Origin: Caulobacteraceae bacterium
Lineage (GTDB): Bacteria > Pseudomonadota > Alphaproteobacteria > Caulobacterales > Caulobacteraceae
Reading direction: 5' to 3'
DNA length: 64,000 nt
Assembly (NCBI GenBank): GCA_019247715.1
Contig: JAFBAO010000101.1
Coordinates: forward strand, 1 to 64,000
A program made the position numbers and the translations under genes. Shown piece by piece: positions 52,328 to 60,561 of this stretch. The notes under the pieces are model-generated. The model searched no databases. It was not told where the DNA came from and saw only the letters and a program-made list of their open reading frames with translations. Position 1 is the stretch's first letter; every line of letters begins with the position of its first letter.

Positions 52328-55153
52328 TCAGCGGGCGGCCGAAGCGGGCGCCCGCTGGAGGCGCGGACGACCGGCGGCGGCCTCGGCGTCGTTCAACGCC
52401 TCCGCGAGCCGCGCGCGCACCGCGGCTGTGCGGCCGGCGTCGGTCAGCTTGCCCCGCCGCGTCGCCACGTAGAAGGCGTCGACCGCCCGCTCGCCGTAGT
52501 TGTCTATGTGGGCCGACTGGATGGAAAGCTCGGCCTCCGCCAGGATCCGGGCGAGGGCCGCCAGCAGGCCCGGTCGGTCGCGCCCCGAGACCTCGATGAT
52601 GGTGGCCGTCGGCGAAGCGTCGTTGTCGATGGTGACGGTGGGTGAGATGGCGAATGCGGCGGTGCGCCCGAAGTCCGCCAGCTTGCGCGGCTCGTGGCCG
52701 ATAGGCCGGCCGCGGCCGGCGCTCTCCAGTCCTTCCACCAGCCGCGCGAGGCTGCGCGGACTCTCGTGGCCGAACGGCTGGCCTGCGGTGTCCTGGACGT
52801 AGAAGACGTCGATGGCTTCGCCGCGTTTCGAGGTGAAGATACGCGCGCCGACCACGTTGCCGCCGAGATCGGCGATCGCCTGGGCGAGGTCGGCGAAGAG
52901 CCCTTCGCGGTCCTTGGCGGCCACCACCACCTCGGCGGCGTTCCGCTCCGGACGGACCCGGGCCTCCGCGGAGACGCCGCTTTCGGCCTCCGCTTCGCGC
53001 CAGAGCGCCAAGTGGGCCTTTTGCTCGGCGAGGCTGAAGGCGGTGAAGTACGCGTCCTCCATGGCGGTGGCCCAGGCGCGCGCGTCGGGATCGGCGGCGA
53101 CCAGGGCGGTGCGGCCGTCGTAGGCCACGGCCTCGAGCCGGCGGCGCGCGACCCCGGCGGCGTCGGAGATCCGCCCGCCGCGAAAGACCATCTCGGTGGC
53201 CGCGTAGAGCTCGCGCATCAGCTGGCCCTTCCAGCCGTTCCAGACGCCTGGACCCACCGCCCGGATATCGGCCACCGTCAGGATCAGCAGCAGGCGCATC
53301 CGCTCCGGATTCTCCACCGCCTGCGCGAAGGCGGCCACGGTGGCGGGATCGGTGACGTCCCGCTTCTGGGCGAAGTCGCTCATCATCAGATGATGCTCCA
53401 CCAGCCAGGCCACCATCTCGATCTTGCCCCGCGCCAGCCCCAGCCGCTCGCAAGCCTGACGGGCCGCGCGCGCCCCGGCCTTCTCCTGGCCGCCGACCCC
53501 ACCCTTGCCGGTGTCGTGCAGCAGCATCGCCAGGAACAGGGCTTCCCGGTCTTCGATCCTCGGCATGATCGAACTGGACAGCGGGTGGTCGTCCTGCAGG
53601 CGGCCGGCGGCGATGTCGGCGATGACCCCGACGGCCCGCAACGTGTGCTCGTCCACCGTGTAAGAGTGGTACATGTTAAACTGCATCTTGGCGACGATGC
53701 GGCCGAACTCGGGGATGAAGCGGCCAAGGACGCCGGCCTCGTTCATCAGCTCCAGAGCCCGCTGCGGGTTCCGGCCCCGGGCCAGGATGTCCAGGAAGAT
53801 CTTCGCCGCCGCCGGGTCGCGCCGGACCCTGGAGGTTATCAGGTGCAAGGTGCGCGTGACGGCCGTGAAGGCGTCCGGATGCAGGTCGAGATCGCGGGCG
53901 TCGGCGATCTTGAAGAGACGAAGCAGGTTTACCGGATCGGCTTCGAACGTCTGCGGTCCCTCCACCGTCAGGCGCCGGCCCTCGAACTGGAAGCCCGGCT
54001 CGTCAAGCGTCCGCCGCCGGGTGCGGCTGGATAGGAAACGCGAGAGGCCGCGCGGGGCCGATTTCAAGTGCTCGGCCTCCAGCATCGCCGAAAAGGTGCG
54101 GGTGAGCGTTCCGACCTCTTTGGCGATCAGGAAGTAGCGGCGCATGAACCGTTCGACGGCCGGGTTCGGATCGGCGCCGGCGCGCGTGCGGTCCGCATAG
54201 CCCATGCGGCCGGCCACCTCCGGCTGCAGGTCGAAGGTGAGGCGCTCTTCCGCCCGGCCGGTGGCGAAGTGGAGATGGGCGCGCACCGCCTCCAGGAAGT
54301 TGAACGCCCGGATGAACGCCCGCACTTCGCGCCCCTCGAAGACGTCCATCTTGAGGATGGCGTCCACGCTGTCGGCCGGATGCAGGTAGCGGGCGATCCA
54401 GAAGAGGGTGTGCAGGTCCCGGAGCCCCCCCTTGCCCTCCTTCACGTTCGGCTCGACCATGTAGCGGCTCATGCCCGCCCGGGCGTGACGGTCGTCGCGC
54501 TCCTTGAGCTTGGCGGCGACGAACTCGGCGCCTGTCCCCTTCACCACCTCGTCGAGAAACCGGCGGCGCAGCGTCTCGGCCATGGCCGCATCGCCGGTAA
54601 GGCGTCTGGCCTCGAGCACCGAGGTCCGGATGGTGATGTCCTCGCGCGAAAGCTTGAGGCAGTCGTCGACCGTGCGGGAGGCGTGGCCGACCTTGAAGCC
54701 GAGGTCCCAGAGCGCATAGAGCATGAACTCGATCACGCTCTCCACATGGGCGGTCTGCTTGTAGGGACGCAGGAACAGGAGGTCGATGTCGGAGAAGGGC
54801 GCCAGCGCCCCTCGCCCGTAGCCGCCCACCGCCATCAGCGTCAGCCGCTCGCCCTCGGTCGGGTTGCGGGCTCGGATGACGTGGACGGTGGTGAAGTCGT
54901 AGAGGGCGGTGATCACCTCGTCGGTGATGGAGGCGAGCAGGCGGGCGGTCTCCAATCCGCCGGCCCCGCTCTCGAGCCGCTCCTTGACGATCATCCGGCC
55001 GCGGAAGAGGGCGCCCTTCAGGATCTCGATCGCCCGACGGCGCTGCTCGCCCGCGTCGCCGATCGCGTCGAGCGCCGCCGCCGAGAGAAGCGCGCGCAGG
55101 CGCACCCCGTCCACCACATGTTCGACGCGGGTAGGGCGAAGGCGCGGGGGCAT
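52328..55153 (-). CDS. glnD: Bifunctional [protein-PII] uridylyltransferase GlnD
   Basis: A 941-residue nitrogen sensor that uridylylates and deuridylylates PII proteins according to glutamine. The nucleotidyltransferase motif is GGYGRGALAPFSDIDLLFL (near 105-123). An HD domain follows with AMLLHDTGKGGVGGQEKAG (near 543). Two C-terminal ACT domains are AAKDREGLFADLAQAIADLG (near 745) and SGRDRPGLLAALARILAEAE (near 852), which bind glutamine. All domains are complete. It is divergent from trmD with a very short gap, so its promoter may overlap the trmD coding side. In related genomes it is close to murJ and trpS; here four to five genes intervene. Confidence 0.96.
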   Translation of the reverse strand: MPPRLRPTRVEHVVDGVRLRALLSAAALDAIGDAGEQRRRAIEILKGALFRGRMIVKERLESGAGGLETARLLASITDEVITALYDFTTVHVIRARNPTEGERLTLMAVGGYGRGALAPFSDIDLLFLRPYKQTAHVESVIEFMLYALWDLGFKVGHASRTVDDCLKLSREDITIRTSVLEARRLTGDAAMAETLRRRFLDEVVKGTGAEFVAAKLKERDDRHARAGMSRYMVEPNVKEGKGGLRDLHTLFWIARYLHPADSVDAILKMDVFEGREVRAFIRAFNFLEAVRAHLHFATGRAEERLTFDLQPEVAGRMGYADRTRAGADPNPAVERFMRRYFLIAKEVGTLTRTFSAMLEAEHLKSAPRGLSRFLSSRTRRRTLDEPGFQFEGRRLTVEGPQTFEADPVNLLRLFKIADARDLDLHPDAFTAVTRTLHLITSRVRRDPAAAKIFLDILARGRNPQRALELMNEAGVLGRFIPEFGRIVAKMQFNMYHSYTVDEHTLRAVGVIADIAAGRLQDDHPLSSSIMPRIEDREALFLAMLLHDTGKGGVGGQEKAGARAARQACERLGLARGKIEMVAWLVEHHLMMSDFAQKRDVTDPATVAAFAQAVENPERMRLLLILTVADIRAVGPGVWNGWKGQLMRELYAATEMVFRGGRISDAAGVARRRLEAVAYDGRTALVAADPDARAWATAMEDAYFTAFSLAEQKAHLALWREAEAESGVSAEARVRPERNAAEVVVAAKDREGLFADLAQAIADLGGNVVGARIFTSKRGEAIDVFYVQDTAGQPFGHESPRSLARLVEGLESAGRGRPIGHEPRKLADFGRTAAFAISPTVTIDNDASPTATIIEVSGRDRPGLLAALARILAEAELSIQSAHIDNYGERAVDAFYVATRRGKLTDAGRTAAVRARLAEALNDAEAAAGRPRLQRAPASAAR

Positions 55154-55212
55154 CCTCGGCTATATAGAGTGCGTCGCGGGGAATGTCCGCGCGCCTCCGG
55201 TCCCGCCTCGCC

Positions 55213-55956
55213 ATGCCCTTCCTCGCCAGCGTGCTCACCATGTTTCCGGAGGCCTTCCCGGGCCCGCTCGGGGTGTCCCTGATCGGGACGGCCTGGAGGG
55301 AAACGGGCCTCTGGCGGTTGGAAACGGTGGACATCCGCGCCTTTTCCAAAGATAAGCGCGGCTTCCTGGACGACCGCCCCGCCGGGGGCGGCCCTGGCCA
55401 GGTGATGCGGGCGGACGTCATCGCTGCGGCGCTGGACAGCGTGGAGCAGGGGGGGCGGCCGCTTTTGTACGTGAGCGCCCGCGGTCGGCCCCTGACCCAG
55501 GCGCGGGCGCGCCAATGGTCGATGGGCCCCGGGCTCATCATCCTTTGCGGCCGTTTCGAGGGGGTGGACCAGCGCCTCGTGGAGGGGCGGGGGTTCGAGG
55601 AGGTCTCGGTGGGGGACGCGGTGCTCGCCGGCGGCGAGGCGGCGGCCCTGGTGCTGATCGAGGCCTGCGTACGGCTGCTGCCCGGTGTGCTGGGCGAGGC
55701 CGCGAGCTTGAACGAGGAGAGTTTCGAGGACGGGCTCCTAGAGCATCCGCAGTTCACGCGGCCGCGGATCTTCGAGGGGCGCGAAATTCCCGAGGTGCTG
55801 CTGTCAGGGCGCCACGCCGACGTGGCGAAGTGGCGGCGAGCCGAACGGGAGAAAGCGACGCGGGAGCGGCGGCCGGACCTCTGGGCGGCGCATCTCGCCA
55901 ATCAACAGGCAAAGGGCGCGTCAAGCCCAGTAGGAGACGATGATGAACGTGATTGA
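55213..55956 (+). CDS. trmD: tRNA (guanine-N1-)-methyltransferase TrmD
   Basis: A SPOUT methyltransferase of 247 residues making m1G37 in tRNA. The N-terminus [20 protein letters not shown] is diagnostic; [18 protein letters not shown] and [18 protein letters not shown] (the trefoil knot) follow, then [20 protein letters not shown] and [20 protein letters not shown] used ATG 55213, which gives [12 protein letters not shown] 55183, ten codons earlier, is also possible but has a poor ribosome site. The stop overlaps the rplS start by 17 bases. The rpsP and rimM genes that usually precede trmD are absent here. Confidence 0.94.
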   Translation: MPFLASVLTMFPEAFPGPLGVSLIGTAWRETGLWRLETVDIRAFSKDKRGFLDDRPAGGGPGQVMRADVIAAALDSVEQGGRPLLYVSARGRPLTQARARQWSMGPGLIILCGRFEGVDQRLVEGRGFEEVSVGDAVLAGGEAAALVLIEACVRLLPGVLGEAASLNEESFEDGLLEHPQFTRPRIFEGREIPEVLLSGRHADVAKWRRAEREKATRERRPDLWAAHLANQQAKGASSPVGDDDERD

Positions 55957-56344
55957 AGACCTCGAGAAGGAAGAGGCCGCGCGCCTCACCAAGGGCAAGA
56001 AGGTCCCGGTCTTTGCGCCCGGCGACACCGTGCGCGTGAACGTCAGGATCAAGGAAGGCGACCGCGAGCGGATCCAGGCCTTCGAAGGCGTCTGCATCGG
56101 AAGGTCGGGCGGCGGCCTCCAGGAAAGCTTCACCGTCCGCAAGATCAGCTTCGGCGAGGGCGTCGAGCGGGTCTTCCCGGTGCTCTCGCCGATGATCGAG
56201 TCCATCGAGGTGAAGCGGCGCGGCGCGGTGCGGCGGGCCAAGCTCTACTATCTGCGTGACCGGCGCGGAAAGTCGGCCCGCATCGCCGAGCGGACCGTGG
56301 GTCCGGCCGCCAAGGACGAACCGGAACAGGCGCCGGAGGCCTAG
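55940..56344 (+). CDS. rplS: 50S ribosomal protein L19
   Basis: A 134-residue ribosomal protein located at the 30S-50S interface. Typical segments are [60 protein letters not shown] and [17 protein letters not shown]. The acidic extension at the end is usual in alphaproteobacteria. The start is ATG 55940 (ATG-ATG; the second at 55943 is equally possible) with AGGAG about five bases before, inside the trmD gene, so it is coupled to trmD. Confidence 0.97.
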   Translation: MMNVIEDLEKEEAARLTKGKKVPVFAPGDTVRVNVRIKEGDRERIQAFEGVCIGRSGGGLQESFTVRKISFGEGVERVFPVLSPMIESIEVKRRGAVRRAKLYYLRDRRGKSARIAERTVGPAAKDEPEQAPEA

Positions 56345-56488
56345 TGTCCCGAATCCGAGTTCGCCAGTGGATGGGATGGGCGCCGAGCGAACTTCGGACA
56401 AGGACACTGGCAAAGCTTTGAATCTCGTGTGGTTTACGAATTTGAAGTCCGCTTCAGCGCCCGCCCCATCAACGAGCGAACTTCAAAT
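56344..56488. repeat. Two tandem imperfect palindromes sharing a GAAGTTCGC core
   Basis: The first has 21-base arms, 56344-56364 and 56387-56407 (both bounded by GTGTCC/GGACAC, with one small indel each way). The second has 14-base arms, 56440-56453 and 56475-56488 (13 of 14 match). All four arms contain GAAGTTCGC-like or GCGAACTTC-like cores. The unit lies between rplS and the LysR gene, which are convergent, so it may act as a transcription end or be a mobile palindromic repeat. Confidence 0.6.
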
Positions 56489-56512
56489 CCACCACCCTAG
56501 GCGGGCGTCCGA

Positions 56513-57397
56513 TCAGGGGGGCTGGCTGGCGATGTAGTCTCCGAGGCCCTGGACCAGCCAGTCGAACATCAGCCGCATGCGCCGGCTGCTCTTCAGATCC
56601 TCGTGCATGGCCACCCAGGCTTCCATCTCGTAGCGGAAGGCGTCCTCCAGCACCGGCACGAGCGCCGGGTCGCCGCGCGCGATCCCGACTTGGCAGGCGC
56701 CGACGCCGAAGCCGGCTCGCAGGAAGGCCAGCTGGGCGAGGTCGCTGTCCGAGCGGAACGCGAACGCCTCCCGCGCGAGCGGAATCTGCCGCTCCTCAAG
56801 TGACCTTCGGACCTGGACGTCCCGGTCGAAGCCGATGACGAAGGGGCGGGCGTCGGCGAAGCTCGCCGGTCTCCCGTATCGCTCGATATGCCGGCGATGG
56901 GCGAAGAGCCCGACCCGCACCACACCCAGCCGCCGCGCCAGCAGTTGGCCTTGCGTCGGCCGCGTCATCCGCACCGCGATGTCGGCTTCGCGCCGGAGCA
57001 GGTCCTCCTGGCGGTTGGAAAGCGTCAGCTCGATGGCGACGCCCGGGTAGGTGTCGTGGAAGCCGGTCAGGATCGGCGGCAGCACCTCCGCGCCGACGAT
57101 CTCGCTGGCGGTGATTCGGATCGCGCCCTCCACCTTGTCGGCCTCGCCCGAAGCCGTCCGCTCCAGGGTCTCGGCCGCGGCCGCCATGGCCTCCGCGTGG
57201 GGGCGGAGCGACAGCGCGATCTCGGTGGGCCGCAACCCGGCGCCGGAGCGGGTGAAGAGAGGCGTTCCAAGCGACTGCTCCAGGGCCTCCACCTGGCGTC
57301 CGACCGTGGGTTGGGTCAGCCCGAGCGACCGGGCGGCGCCGGACAAGGTTCCCTGGTAGAGAACGGCGAGAAACGTCCGGCAAAGACTCCAGTCCAT
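56513..57397 (-). CDS. LysR-family transcriptional regulator
   Basis: A 294-residue LysR regulator. The helix-turn-helix is at the start: FLAVLYQGTLSGAARSLGLT with QPTVGRQVEALEQSLGTPLF. The effector-binding domain follows, with ITASEIVGAEVLPPILTGF and VAIELTLSNRQEDLLRREAD. ATG 57397 (MDWSLCRTF) is preferred to the longer frame because it begins at the usual N-terminus. It is divergent from the NAD(P)-binding protein at 57493 with 95 bases between, the typical arrangement for a LysR gene and its target, so it probably controls that gene. The region 57398-57492 should include the operator. Confidence 0.9.
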   Translation of the reverse strand: MDWSLCRTFLAVLYQGTLSGAARSLGLTQPTVGRQVEALEQSLGTPLFTRSGAGLRPTEIALSLRPHAEAMAAAAETLERTASGEADKVEGAIRITASEIVGAEVLPPILTGFHDTYPGVAIELTLSNRQEDLLRREADIAVRMTRPTQGQLLARRLGVVRVGLFAHRRHIERYGRPASFADARPFVIGFDRDVQVRRSLEERQIPLAREAFAFRSDSDLAQLAFLRAGFGVGACQVGIARGDPALVPVLEDAFRYEMEAWVAMHEDLKSSRRMRLMFDWLVQGLGDYIASQPP

Positions 57398-57492
57398 ACG
57401 AAAATGTATATCGTTGGCAAATAATCTCGCAATTACGCATGTTCCCGCGTCGGCGCAAAAAGTGAGCTCCTTCACCTGATGGAGCGCACGTC

Positions 57493-58506
57493 ATGTCCCA
57501 GTCTCCCCAGAGAATCGCCCTGGTGATCGGCGCCGGAGGCGCCTTCGGCCGCCACGCCGTCCTCGCGCTCGCCAGCCGCGGCTGGCGCATTCGCGCCCTG
57601 GCCCGGGATGCGGCCGGGGCGCGCGCCCGCTTCGGCGGCGCGGCCGCGATCGACTGGGTCCAGGGCGACGCCATGGACCCCGCGGCGGTTCTCGCCGCCG
57701 CCGGGGGCGTCCGGCTCGTGATCCACGCCGCGAACCCGCCCGGCTACCGGAATTGGAAGGGGACCGTCCTGCCCATGGCCGACAACGCGCTCGCCGCGGC
57801 GGGAGCGGCGGGCGCCCGCCTGGTGATCGCCGGCAGCGTCTACAACTTCGCCCCGGACGCGGGGGCCGCCATCGCCGAGACGGCGCCGCAGGGGGCGATC
57901 ACCCGCAAGGGCCGGATCCGCGTCGAGCTGGAACGGCGCCTGCGCGAGGCGGCCTCGCAGGGGGCGAAGGTGCTGGTCCTGCGCGCCGGAGATTTTTTCG
58001 GGCCGGAGGCGCCGGCGACCTCGCTCGGCTGGCTGACGATCCGGCGCGGCGGGCGCTTGCGCGGGATCTATGCGCCAGGTCGGGCCGCCCACGCTTTCGC
58101 CTATCTACCGGACCTGGCCGAGACCCTGGCTCGACTTCTGGAGCGCGAAGCGGAGCTGGCCGATTTCGAGGTCTTCCATTTCCGGGGCTGCTGGTCGACG
58201 GCGAGCGAGTTGGCGGCGGCCATCCGTCGGGCCGCGGGCCAGCCGGCGCTGCCTCTGCGGCCCTTCCCCTGGATGATGATCCGGGCGCTTTCGCCCTTCG
58301 TCGAGACGTTCCGGGAGCTTCTGGAGATGCGCTACCTGTGGGATCGCCCCATCGGTCTTGCGAACGCCAAGCTCGTCGGTTTCCTCGGCGAGGAGCCGCA
58401 CACGCCGCTGGAGACAGCGCTACGGGCGACTCTTGGAGACATGGGTGTTCTGGGCAGCGGCTACCCGGCCAGCCGTTCCAGCTCGGCGATCGCGCAGACG
58501 ATGTGA
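57493..58506 (+). CDS. NAD(P)-binding Rossmann (atypical SDR) protein
   Basis: A 337-residue NAD(P)H-binding protein of the NmrA/atypical extended SDR kind. The cofactor loop is ALVIGAGGAFGRHAVLALAS (9-28), then IDWVQGDAMDPAAVLAAAGG, VIHAANPPGYRNWKGTVLPM and LVIAGSVYNFAP. The usual Y-x3-K is not evident at the expected site, but a Tyr follows the Ser (SVYNF). It may be an isomerase, reductase or regulator-like protein. It is probably a target of the LysR gene. Its 3' end overlaps the end of the AGE gene by 46 bases (58461-58506), so the two converge. Confidence 0.78.
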   Translation: MSQSPQRIALVIGAGGAFGRHAVLALASRGWRIRALARDAAGARARFGGAAAIDWVQGDAMDPAAVLAAAGGVRLVIHAANPPGYRNWKGTVLPMADNALAAAGAAGARLVIAGSVYNFAPDAGAAIAETAPQGAITRKGRIRVELERRLREAASQGAKVLVLRAGDFFGPEAPATSLGWLTIRRGGRLRGIYAPGRAAHAFAYLPDLAETLARLLEREAELADFEVFHFRGCWSTASELAAAIRRAAGQPALPLRPFPWMMIRALSPFVETFRELLEMRYLWDRPIGLANAKLVGFLGEEPHTPLETALRATLGDMGVLGSGYPASRSSSAIAQTM

Positions 58507-59573
58507 TAGAAGGAGCTCGCGGGCGCCGGCTCCTCGACGAAGCTCCCTTCGTGGGTCAGGCGGTCGCGCCAGAGGCCCGGGCGGGGTGTCTGGAAGAATC
58601 GCTCCAAGGCCTCGCAGGCTTCGGCCACGACGCTCCAGTAATCTTGGTCGCCGGTGAGGCTGGCGATCAGGGCGGCCGCCTTGATCCGCTCGGTCTGGGC
58701 CCAGAGGCGGGCGCCGCGGTCGGTGGGCTCGAGGGCGCCGTCCAGGGCGAAGATGGCGACCTTCCGTCGCCGATCGACCCCGCGGCGCTCGGCCAGGTCC
58801 GTGAGGCGACGCGCGGCGGCGAGCGCTGCGGAGTCCTCCGGGCGCCAGCGCAGCAGCAGCCAGGCCCATTCGTAGAGGTGGCCCGGCCAGATCACCGGCG
58901 CCGGCAAGCGCGTCCAATCGGGGCCGTAGCCCTCGTGAAGCGCGCCGGTGGAAGGATCGATCAGGCGGGCCAGCGCCAGTTCGCCCTGCCGGTCCGCGAG
59001 GGCCTGCCAAGCCGGGTTCGCCGAGACGGCGGCCCAGGCGAGAAAGCTCTCGAAGAGGTGCATGTTGGGGTTGGCGAACAGGGGCGCGGCTAGACCCGGC
59101 GTCTCGGCGAAGCCCCCGATCGGATGGGCGAAGGCGGCCAGCCGCTCAACGAGCGCGTCCGCCTCGGCCTCCAACCCGGGGTCGCCGAACGCGGCCCGGC
59201 AGGTCGCCAGCGCCAGGAGGACGAAGGCCTGGTCGTAGAGCTCGCCCATCCCGTCCCAGTCGCTGTCCCGGCGCGGCCCGAGGCGGTAGAGCCCGTCCGG
59301 CGCGCGCCGACGTCGGAGGAACTCCAGTCCGTGGCGGCTAGCCGCCTCGGCTGCGCCGGTCCAGCCGAGCTGCGGCGCGAGCGCGTAGGCGTAGGCCTGC
59401 CGGGCCTGGACCCGGACGCGTTTGGGGGCGTCGGCAGACGCGCCGTCGAACCCCAGCCGGTCGAAATAGCCGCCGGCCGCGCGGTCAGCGCCGCCTTCCC
59501 ACCAAACGGGAAAGGCTGCCTCCAGCAGCCAGATCTTCAGCCGCCCGAGCGCCGCTTGGGCGGCAGGTTTCAA
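58461..59573 (-). CDS. AGE-family epimerase/isomerase
   Basis: A 370-residue (alpha/alpha)6-barrel enzyme of the N-acylglucosamine 2-epimerase/mannose isomerase family. WLLEAAFPVWWEGGADRAAG and GYFDRLGFDG start it, then RVQARQAYAYALAPQLGW, LYDQAFVLLALATCRAAF, NPNMHLFESFLAWAAV and PGHLYEWAWLLLRWRP with the active-site His, and AGH-like QTERIKAAALIASLTG. It could convert mannose to fructose or epimerise an N-acylhexosamine. The ATG overlaps the rmlA stop as ATGA, so both form an operon. A function in making an exopolysaccharide precursor is plausible. Confidence 0.83.
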   Translation of the reverse strand: MKPAAQAALGRLKIWLLEAAFPVWWEGGADRAAGGYFDRLGFDGASADAPKRVRVQARQAYAYALAPQLGWTGAAEAASRHGLEFLRRRRAPDGLYRLGPRRDSDWDGMGELYDQAFVLLALATCRAAFGDPGLEAEADALVERLAAFAHPIGGFAETPGLAAPLFANPNMHLFESFLAWAAVSANPAWQALADRQGELALARLIDPSTGALHEGYGPDWTRLPAPVIWPGHLYEWAWLLLRWRPEDSAALAAARRLTDLAERRGVDRRRKVAIFALDGALEPTDRGARLWAQTERIKAAALIASLTGDQDYWSVVAEACEALERFFQTPRPGLWRDRLTHEGSFVEEPAPASSFYHIVCAIAELERLAG

Positions 59574-60439
59574 TGGCCCCCCTCCGCGATCGCGGCGAGA
59601 TAGGCGCCGTAGGGGCCCCCCGAACGGCCGAGCCGCATCAGCTGCTCCCGATCGATCCAGCCGTTCTGGAAGGCGATCTCCTCGACGCAGCCGATCCGCA
59701 GTCCCTGCCGCTCCTCGATCGCCCGGACGAACTCCCCGGCCTGGATCAGGGCGTCATGGGTGCCCGTGTCGAGCCAGGCGAACCCGCGGCTCAGGACTTC
59801 CACGGAAAGCTCGCCGAGCCCCTGGTAGCGGGCGATCAGGTCGAGGATCTCCAGCTCGCCGCGGGCCGAGGGCTTCAGTTCCTGGGCGAACCCGCTGGCG
59901 CGGCCATCGAAGAAGTAGAGGCCGGTCACGGCCACGTTCGAGCGCGGGACGGTGGGCTTTTCTTCGAGGCTTAGCACCCGGCCCCCTTCGTCGAGCTCGA
60001 CCACGCCGTAACGGTTCGGGTCGGCCACCGCATAGCCGAACACGGTCGCGCCCGTCGTGCGGGCGGCGGCGGCCAGCAGGTGCCCGCTGAAACCGCTGCC
60101 GTAGAAGATGTTGTCGCCGAGCACCAGGACGCTCGGCTCGCCGGCGACGAATTCCTCCCCCAGCAGATAGGCCTGGGAAAGGCCGCCCGGGGTCGGCTGG
60201 ACCACGTAGGAGAGGTTGAGACCGAGGTGCGCGCCGTCGCCGAGCAGGCGCTGGAACGCCGCCTGGTCCTGCGGGGTGGTGATGATCAAGATCTCCCGCA
60301 CCCCGGCCAGCATCAGCACCGAGAGCGGGTAGTAGATCATCGGCTTGTTGTAGACCGGCAGCAGCTGCTTGGAGACCGCCAGGGTCAGCGGATGCAGCCG
60401 CGTTCCGGCGCCGCCGGCCAGGATGAGACCGCGCCTCAT
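59570..60439 (-). CDS. rmlA: Glucose-1-phosphate thymidylyltransferase
   Basis: An RmlA-type enzyme of 289 residues making dTDP-glucose, the entry to dTDP-deoxysugars. RGLILAGGAGTRLHPLTLAV is the signature; KQLLPVYNKPMIYYPLSVLM, YVVQPTPGGLSQAYLLGEEF, LVLGDNIFYGSGFSGHLL and RYGVVELDEGGRVLSLEEKP follow, all diagnostic. ATG 60439 is preferred to the longer frame because it begins with MRRGLILAGG. No rmlB, rmlC or rmlD is next to it. In this window it is the only source of dTDP-sugar for the FdtA/FdtB pair at 6 kb; RmlB must be elsewhere. It is divergent from the ABC transporter gene. Confidence 0.93.
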   Translation of the reverse strand: MRRGLILAGGAGTRLHPLTLAVSKQLLPVYNKPMIYYPLSVLMLAGVREILIITTPQDQAAFQRLLGDGAHLGLNLSYVVQPTPGGLSQAYLLGEEFVAGEPSVLVLGDNIFYGSGFSGHLLAAAARTTGATVFGYAVADPNRYGVVELDEGGRVLSLEEKPTVPRSNVAVTGLYFFDGRASGFAQELKPSARGELEILDLIARYQGLGELSVEVLSRGFAWLDTGTHDALIQAGEFVRAIEERQGLRIGCVEEIAFQNGWIDREQLMRLGRSGGPYGAYLAAIAEGGH

Positions 60440-60561
60440 GGAGCGCCTCCGCCGCAAACCGGGGGCGCGAACGCGCGCCCGCCGCGCCGATCGCTCGGCA
60501 AAATTCGCTCTGACTTCATGCGCCTTCCCCGCGCCGCTATAGGAGGCGCCTCTGCCCCCCA

